Assembly: GCA_965371245.1 (NCBI GenBank)
Contig: CBDUXT010000102.1
Location: 1 to 19,199, forward strand
Direction of reading: 5' to 3'
Source of the DNA: CBDUXT01 sp965371245
GTDB lineage: Bacteria > Planctomycetota > Phycisphaerae > UBA1845
DNA length: 19,199 nt
The notes beneath the pieces are model-generated. The model was given only the letters and a program-made list of their open reading frames with translations. It did no database searches and was not told the DNA's origin. A program made the position numbers and the translations under genes. The first letter of the stretch is position 1, and every line of letters starts with the position of its first letter. Positions 14,997 through 19,199 of the stretch are shown here, one piece after another.

Positions 14997-15761
14997 GTGA
15001 GGAGAAAGCTCACCGACAACTGGAAACGCGTCGAGCAACGCATCCAGAAGGCGTGTGCCCAGGCGAACCGCCGACCCGATAGTGTCAAGCTTGTGGCGGT
15101 CACGAAGTACGCCAGCCTTGACCTCGTTCGGGCGATGGTGGAGCTGGGGCTGCCGGACCTGGGCGAAAGCCGCGTCCAGGAACTGACCAAGCGCGCGGCC
15201 GCGGTCAACGAATGGCTCGGCCGGCGCCCGCGCAAGCCGGAGGCCGGGGCGCGACGGCGGCCTCGTTGGCATCTCGTCGGCCATCTCCAACGCAACAAAG
15301 TCAAAGCTCTTCTGCCGTGGGTCCATCTGATTCACTCGGTGGACAGCCTCCGCTTGGCCGAGGAACTCGACGCCCAGTCGCGAAAGCTCCAGCGAGTGAC
15401 TCCGATCCTTCTTCAGGTCAATGCCGGCGATCAGCCTGGGCAATCCGGCGTCGCCGTGGCGGCCACGACGCATCTTGCGGAACAGATCAGTTCGCTCGAG
15501 TATCTTGAGCTTCGCGGGTTGATGGCGATTGCGCCGCTTGCCGACGGTGAGTCTCGCGCTCCGTTTGTGTTCGGGCGGGTCCGAGAACTCTTCGACGAAA
15601 TCGTTGGTGAGCGCCTCTGCGGTACCGCCTTTACCGAGTTGTCACTCGGTATGAGCAGCGACTTCGAACACGCCATCGCCGCCGGCGCCACCTATGTTCG
15701 GATCGGGTCGGCCCTTTTTGAGGGCATTGAGATGGCCGCGGAGCCCGTTGGGGCTGAATGA
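14997..15761 (+). CDS. yggS: YggS/PLPBP family pyridoxal phosphate homeostasis protein
   Basis: This is a 254-residue PLP-binding TIM-barrel protein related to the N-terminal domain of alanine racemase. The family has no established catalysis and acts in vitamin B6 and amino/keto acid homeostasis in the cytosol. Seen: KLVAVTKYAS with the PLP-binding Lys37, LGESRVQE (55-62, usually GENYVQE), WHLVGHLQRNKVK (91-103, usually WHFIGPLQSNK), LIHSVDS, LQVNAG, LRGLMAI and the phosphate-binding LSLGMSSDFEHAIAAGATYVRIGSALF. An Arg-rich insert (about 75-90) lengthens it relative to E. coli (234 aa). The start is GTG at 14997 with AGAGGA nine bases upstream. Confidence 0.92.
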   Translation: MRRKLTDNWKRVEQRIQKACAQANRRPDSVKLVAVTKYASLDLVRAMVELGLPDLGESRVQELTKRAAAVNEWLGRRPRKPEAGARRRPRWHLVGHLQRNKVKALLPWVHLIHSVDSLRLAEELDAQSRKLQRVTPILLQVNAGDQPGQSGVAVAATTHLAEQISSLEYLELRGLMAIAPLADGESRAPFVFGRVRELFDEIVGERLCGTAFTELSLGMSSDFEHAIAAGATYVRIGSALFEGIEMAAEPVGAE

Positions 15762-15961
15762 CCGGCTCTTTCGACGACCCGCCGCAGTCGCTGCCGCCGC
15801 GGTTTCAAGCATCGCGGCGCCTGGCAGACCCTCCCCTCGCACGCGTGACAGCTCGATCCCCGCTCCAAGTCGTAACCCGGGCGCAACCTTCCGGCCGTTT
15901 TGTGGTACAATCCCGTAGAGGTCAAGCTTCTTCGGAAGCGGAAAGGCGGGTGAACCCATGA
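15758..15961 (+). CDS. Possible coupled small ORF, 67 aa, unknown
   Basis: Its ATG overlaps the yggS stop as ATGA (15758-15761), and its own TGA overlaps the ATG of the next gene as ATGA (15958-15961), an arrangement typical of translational coupling. The product (MTGSFDDPPQSLPPRFQ...) is rich in Pro, Ser, Arg and Ala and matches nothing I know. A candidate promoter for the downstream gene lies inside it. The composition is that of an untranslated spacer, so both junctions may be chance. Confidence 0.22.
   Translation: MTGSFDDPPQSLPPRFQASRRLADPPLARVTARSPLQVVTRAQPSGRFVVQSRRGQASSEAERRVNP
15903..15911 (+). promoter_or_regulatory. Extended -10 promoter for the TPR protein gene
   Basis: TGGTACAAT is an extended -10 (TGn plus TACAAT, five of six) with no clear -35. 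The predicted start near 15918 would leave about 40 bases before the ATG at 15958. It repeats the pattern seen at 1604-1612. Confidence 0.4.
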
Positions 15962-16872
15962 GGCGACAAGTGCCCGGTGCATGCCGCATCGTATTGAGTT
16001 TGTTGTTTACCTTCCTGCTGGGCGCTCCCGTCTTTTCCCAGACCGGGCGCGACGTACGTCAACGAGGGCGTGCCCGCGCCAAGCGCGAACCGGCCGCCCC
16101 ACCTCCACATTCGCGAGCCACCACGCCGCCCCGGCGTTCTGATTACGCGGGCGTGACGAACGCCGAGAGACGCCGGCGCGGCGAACCCCACCAGGGCATC
16201 GAGCGCGGCGGGCTTCGCTACCCGCGTCGCTTCGATCTACGTCCCCAATTCTACCGTGACGGTTACGGTTATCGCTTCGGCGTACCGGCCTACGATGATC
16301 TCCGCGCCGACGAACTTGAACGCGCCTATTTTCAAGGCGTCGAGGAAGGCCGCCGGCTTGAGCGAGCGGAAGTCCAGGCTGAACGAGGCCAAAGCGCGCA
16401 CTACGACGCCATGAACGCCGGCCGCAAGGCGTTTGCGAGCCGACAGTACGGCCTCGCGATTCGCCAGTTCCTCCTCGCAGCCACCTTGGATCAGGGCGAT
16501 CCGGTCGCCCGGCTTGAGGCCGCCCATGCCCAGGTTGCCCTTGGCGGCTTCGACCCTGCGGTTCGCCTTCTCCGTCGGGCGTTCGAACTGGAGCGCCGCA
16601 TCGTCTATCTCCCGATGGACCTGCGCAGCGCGTACGCCCGTGTCGAGGACTTTCACGACCACGTCAAATCGGTCCGCCGCGCGGCACTGGCCGATGCAAA
16701 GAACGCCGAGGGTTGGTTCCTTCTGGGCTACTACCACTATTTCTCAGCAGACATGGAAGAGGCGTCCGCGGCGTTCGGCAAAGCGGTGGAGCTTCGTCCG
16801 CGCGACCCGCTCTACGCCACGCTGCTGGAACTCGCACGCCTTGGCGCGCGCAGCCCGCGCCCGAGGGAATAG
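15958..16872 (+). CDS. Secreted tetratricopeptide repeat protein
   Basis: The 304-residue protein begins with a signal peptide (MRRQVPGACRIVLSLLFTFLLGAPVFSQ, cleavage likely near residue 27), so it acts outside the cytoplasmic membrane. A basic, Pro/Arg-rich linker follows (about 30-80). The C-terminal half has helical pairs of TPR type: YDAMNAGRKAFASRQYGLAIRQFLLAATLDQGDPVARLEAA, then VALGGFDPAVRLLRRAFEL, then NAEGWFLLGYYHYFSADMEEASAAFGKAVELRPRDP. TPRs mediate protein contacts; the partner is unknown and I cannot give a specific function. GGAAAGG upstream of the ATG is a plausible ribosome binding site. Confidence 0.8.
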   Translation: MRRQVPGACRIVLSLLFTFLLGAPVFSQTGRDVRQRGRARAKREPAAPPPHSRATTPPRRSDYAGVTNAERRRRGEPHQGIERGGLRYPRRFDLRPQFYRDGYGYRFGVPAYDDLRADELERAYFQGVEEGRRLERAEVQAERGQSAHYDAMNAGRKAFASRQYGLAIRQFLLAATLDQGDPVARLEAAHAQVALGGFDPAVRLLRRAFELERRIVYLPMDLRSAYARVEDFHDHVKSVRRAALADAKNAEGWFLLGYYHYFSADMEEASAAFGKAVELRPRDPLYATLLELARLGARSPRPRE

Positions 16873-17029
16873 ACATAGGCGTGCTTGCCTCGAGGCTTGC
16901 CACGACAACGGTGGACGGGATGGGCGTTGTGATAACCCGGGCCAGCGGCCGCGGCGCCTTGATCCTTGGAAGCGCTCACCGGTCCGGGGCTGGTCTTCAC
17001 AAATCGCGCAGCCGACGCCACAATGTGGC

Positions 17030-17641
17030 ATGCAAATCGAACAGAATCAGGTGAATCCGTCCGCATTGGGCGCGGGCGGTATGCGGTTCGACCGCGGCGC
17101 GTGCAGCGTGCTGGCCGGTTGCATGTTCAGCGGGAAGACGACGGAGTTGCTCAGGGCGATTGCTCGCGTGCCTCCACTCTCCGTCCGAGCCTTCAAGCAC
17201 GTGATCGATCGGCGATACAGCCCAGGGTCGATCGTTTCACACGCCGGCTGGTCCCGTCAGGCGACCTCCATCACAGCGCCGCACGAGATTGACAGCTACC
17301 TGGGGCATGGCGTTCAGATCGTTGCCCTCGATGAAGCCCATTTCTTTGATGCAACGCTGGTCGAGGTCGTAAGGGGCCTTGTCGCCCGGAAGATTCATTT
17401 CATTCTCACGACACTCGATTTCGATAGCTGGGGACGACCGTTCCCCGTCTTCAACGAGTTGAAAGCCATGGCCGACAGCGTCTCGATCAAGACGGGAACG
17501 TGTTCGCGCTGTGGAAAGATCGCGGACCGGACGCAACGGCTGACGCCGGTCGTCGATTTCGACATGGTGGGAGCGGCCGAGAGTTACGAGCCGCGATGCC
17601 AGGCGTGTTGGACCCCGCCGCCCACGCCTGCTCCCGAGTAG
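17030..17641 (+). CDS. tdk: Thymidine kinase, type II
   Basis: The enzyme phosphorylates thymidine to dTMP in the pyrimidine salvage pathway; the family is a cytosolic tetramer. The 203 residues are close to E. coli Tdk (205). P-loop GCMFSGKTT (30-38, more often GPMFSGKT), RRYSPGSIVSHAG (lasso-region approach), ALDEAHFFD with the catalytic Glu102 (usually DEAQFF), LTTLDFDSWGRPFPV (usually AGLDxDFRGEPF), and a zinc site of Cys158, Cys161, Cys190 and Cys193. The kinase core is intact but several motif positions differ from the commonest form. The first ATG at 17030 has no clear ribosome binding site; GTG 17051 or ATG 17081 in frame are alternatives, the last giving MRFDRGACSVLAG. It converges on pyrK. 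Confidence 0.88.
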   Translation: MQIEQNQVNPSALGAGGMRFDRGACSVLAGCMFSGKTTELLRAIARVPPLSVRAFKHVIDRRYSPGSIVSHAGWSRQATSITAPHEIDSYLGHGVQIVALDEAHFFDATLVEVVRGLVARKIHFILTTLDFDSWGRPFPVFNELKAMADSVSIKTGTCSRCGKIADRTQRLTPVVDFDMVGAAESYEPRCQACWTPPPTPAPE

Positions 17642-17668
17642 TGGATATCCCTTTTTTCCTGAGCCGCC

Positions 17669-17688
17669 GGCTTCAACCCGCGCGGTGT
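17669..17688 (+). repeat. 20-bp dispersed repeat, copy 2
   Basis: GGCTTCAACCCGCGCGGTGT is the exact reverse complement of 10253-10272. It lies in the 104-base gap between the converging tdk and pyrK genes. Confidence 0.65.
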
Positions 17689-17745
17689 CTTGCCGCTCGC
17701 TACGTCGTGTCGCTGTTGTTTCAACGGGCATCCGCTCGGGCGCCT

Positions 17746-18765
17746 TTACGCCGGAGGTTGCCAGAGGACGGTAGCGGCATTGAAAACAGGACCGTCCGTG
17801 CAGCACAGTCGATATCGCCAGCCGTCGATGGCAGCCTCATCCGACACGGGAACGACACACGACTGGCACAACCCTGTTCCACAGGCCATCGCTCGTTCCA
17901 TGCAAGCGTGGCATTCGACGCCATGTTCCACCGCATGATCCGCGACGAACCGCATCATTCGCTCCGGTCCGCATGTGTAGAGGACCACGGCATCAGCGGG
18001 TGTGGGGTTGGTTGCGTGGAACGCGGCGAGCGCTGCGCCGATGTGCCCCGGGAAACCGAGCGAGCCGTCGTCGGTGCTGATGACGACGGTCGCATCCTGT
18101 GCGGCGAACTCGGCCGCGCTTGCGGTGGAAAGTTGGGCGGTCTTGTCCGGCGGGCTGTCCAGCGCGAAGGTCAGCGGCAGCAGATCCGCTGACTGGGCGC
18201 CGCAAAACGCTACGGTTTTCTTCCCGGCTTTGTGCAACGCTTCAGCGAACCAGAGCAGCGGTGGGAGCCCCACGCCGCCCGCCACGAGCCAGGCGATCGG
18301 TTTGTGCTGGTGAATCGGAAAGACGTTGCCCAGCGGCCCCATCAGGCTGACTGAGTCGCCGACCAAGAGCGACTCCATCCATCGCGTCGCGGCGCCGACC
18401 ACGCGAAAGATGACGTCCACCTCGACGCCGTCATCCATCGCGCGCAGGCCCGCGATACTGAACGCACGCCTCAGCATCGGCCCCTGTGAGGGGTTGGGCA
18501 CCGCGCAGGACGGCGCCGGGCGGGTTTCATGCGCTCGAGGGGGTGCGTCCGGTGCGGGACAAAGATGAACGAACTGGCCCGGTCGGGCGTGGTCGAACCG
18601 CGGCAGCCGGAGGGTCAGGCGAAAATGCTCGCGGCAAAGGGCTCGATTGGCGATCACGCCGGCGGTCTGAATGATACTTTCGTGCGTGGCGGTGATTTCC
18701 GCGTTTCCTTCAGGACACGAAGCCAGAGACCTACAAAAAAACTTCCGGGACCGAAGCGATGCCAC
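17746..18765 (-). CDS. pyrK: Dihydroorotate dehydrogenase electron transfer subunit
   Basis: PyrK carries FAD and a [2Fe-2S] cluster and passes electrons from the class 1B dihydroorotate dehydrogenase PyrD to NAD in pyrimidine synthesis. Numbering from GTG 18765: FAD-binding barrel (about 30-150) with RRAFSIAG (99-106), nucleotide-binding VAGGVGLPPLLWFAEAL (161-177), STDDGSLGFPGH, YTCGPERMM (263-271), and cluster Cys295, Cys300, Cys303 and Cys322 in ACGTGLCQSC and CCTDGPVF. A Pro-rich insert (about 70-97) is extra to Bacillus PyrK (~256 aa). GTG 18765 is the outermost canonical start, but it lies in the loop of a terminator-like hairpin and adds about 25 atypical residues. GAAGGAAAC before an ATC at 18696 sits at ribosome binding site distance, so translation might really start there. 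No pyrD is adjacent. Confidence 0.88.
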   Translation of the reverse strand: MASLRSRKFFCRSLASCPEGNAEITATHESIIQTAGVIANRALCREHFRLTLRLPRFDHARPGQFVHLCPAPDAPPRAHETRPAPSCAVPNPSQGPMLRRAFSIAGLRAMDDGVEVDVIFRVVGAATRWMESLLVGDSVSLMGPLGNVFPIHQHKPIAWLVAGGVGLPPLLWFAEALHKAGKKTVAFCGAQSADLLPLTFALDSPPDKTAQLSTASAAEFAAQDATVVISTDDGSLGFPGHIGAALAAFHATNPTPADAVVLYTCGPERMMRFVADHAVEHGVECHACMERAMACGTGLCQSCVVPVSDEAAIDGWRYRLCCTDGPVFNAATVLWQPPA

Positions 18766-18777
18766 GATCCCGGAAGT
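18735..18777 (-). terminator. Terminator-like hairpin in the pyrK 5' region
   Basis: On the minus strand, ACTTCCGGGA (18777-18768) and TCCCGGAAGT (18750-18741) form a perfect 10-bp stem with a 17-base loop, followed by six more T (18740-18735). This is the form of an intrinsic terminator for leftward transcription. It ends about 40 bases before the likely functional pyrK start, so it may be an attenuator or the end of an upstream minus-strand transcript. Confidence 0.55.
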
Positions 18778-18942
18778 CCGCCACGGCTATAGAGCCGCAA
18801 TCTCGTATCGGTGCCAAAACGAAAGCTCCTGGCGCCGGTGGTTCCACGTTCACGTCGATACTCAACCGGCCCGTTGTATCCGAGCAGCCAGGTCGTGTCA
18901 ACGGGTTCTCGTGATGCAGTCACAGTGGCATTTGCAGCCGTA

Positions 18943-18948
18943 AGTATA
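18943..18948 (-). promoter_or_regulatory. Candidate -10 box upstream of pyrK
   Basis: The minus strand reads TATACT at 18948-18943 within the only strongly AT-rich patch of this GC-rich window (AACATATTGTCAATTATATA region). No good -35 is seen at 17 bases. Initiation near 18936 would place the terminator-like hairpin about 160 bases into the leader. Confidence 0.28.
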
Positions 18949-19040
18949 TAATTGACAATATGTTACGGTCCCGTCTCGGCTTGGTGAATCCCGATCGTTC
19001 GTGCCGTCGTACAGGTCCGGACATGTTTCGAAGGCCGTGT

Positions 19041-19097
19041 CTAAGGACCACCCTGATTTGGCTCTAAGGGCAACCTTGGTCTAAGGGCAACCTTGGT
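19041..19097. repeat. Tandem 17-bp units able to form GCAA tetraloop hairpins
   Basis: CTAAGGGCAACCTTGGT occurs twice back-to-back (19064-19080, 19081-19097). A diverged copy, CTAAGGACCACCCTGAT, lies at 19041-19057, with TTGGCT as spacer after it. Each exact unit pairs CTAAGG with CCTTGG (one U-G wobble) around the loop GCAA. Further TTTGGCCCTG repeats follow at 19098-19126. Confidence 0.6.
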
Positions 19098-19199
19098 TTG
19101 GCCCTGAGACAAAAGGTTTGGCCCTGGACCCATATCGCGAGAAGCCCCCGCACGCCGACCTGGCCACCTACAAAGCCGACGTTCGGGGGACTGTGAGTT

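Larger units (their letters stand above)
18766..19199. other. Right-edge region, no supported gene
   Basis: Apart from the hairpin at 18735-18777, this stretch holds an AT-rich patch (18941-18965), tandem 17-bp units (19041-19097) and, at the very edge, an open plus-strand frame from 19085 with no start codon ATG (ending DLATYKADVRGTVS at the window edge). That frame may be the start of a gene with an alternative start, but it cannot be judged here. Confidence 0.45.

Noticed and set aside
16433..17029. Upstream extension of the thymidine kinase frame to 16433 (402 codons)
   Set aside because: The extension overlaps the TPR gene in another frame and has no similarity to thymidine kinases, whose normal length is reached from 17030.
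18654..18923. 89-codon minus-strand frame (GTG start) overlapping the pyrK 5' end
   Set aside because: It reads somewhat like a protein (WLLGYNGPVEYRRERG) but has no ribosome binding site, crosses the terminator-like hairpin and overlaps pyrK in another frame. No family is recognised. A conserved orthologue would reopen the case.

Overview
The window is GC-rich chromosomal DNA from a Gram-negative-type bacterium, most likely a member of the Planctomycetes. That assignment is an inference. It rests on a ThiD2-ThiE fusion, a PrkA-YhbH-SpoVR operon, a reduced Mla-type lipid transport operon without mlaB or mlaC, a pyrK gene far from any visible pyrD, and gaps filled with short palindromic or terminal-inverted-repeat elements of a kind common in that phylum. 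No rRNA, tRNA or CRISPR array was recognised.

Layout. Positions 1-1640 are a mobile-DNA scar. They hold the C-terminal tail of an IS110-family transposase running in from the left edge, about 800 bases without a convincing gene, a 19-bp inverted repeat, and an inverted, frameshifted and truncated second IS110 transposase with a hairpin over its start site. Next come a soluble GAF-PAS histidine kinase (1671-3374) and a ThiD2-ThiE thiamine phosphate synthase (3514-4596) followed by a terminator. A consensus-like promoter precedes the prkA-yhbH-spoVR operon (5058-9911). This is the widely conserved stress/starvation module of an AAA+ Ser kinase, a von Willebrand A domain protein and a SpoVR protein.

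Positions 9908-10845 are bracketed by two inverted copies of a ~125-bp hairpin-forming element with a minus-strand hotdog thioesterase gene between them. A polyprenyl-phosphate-type glycosyltransferase (minus) and the mlaE-mlaF-mlaD operon (plus) diverge from a short shared intergenic region with back-to-back promoters. A repeat-filled gap (14538-14996) with a second terminal-inverted-repeat element is followed by the PLP-binding YggS protein, a possible coupled 67-codon ORF, a secreted TPR protein and a type II thymidine kinase. These converge on a minus-strand pyrK, whose 5' region contains an intrinsic-terminator-like hairpin. The right edge holds tandem 17-bp units that can fold into hairpins with GCAA tetraloops.

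Functionally this is mostly core metabolism and envelope biology (thiamine, pyrimidines, lipid transport, stress signalling) with decayed or non-autonomous mobile DNA in the gaps. I see no defence island or clearly new multi-gene system. The most interesting signals are the non-coding ones: the inverted element pair, the hairpin in front of pyrK, the hairpin covering the IS110 ribosome binding site, and the tetraloop repeats.
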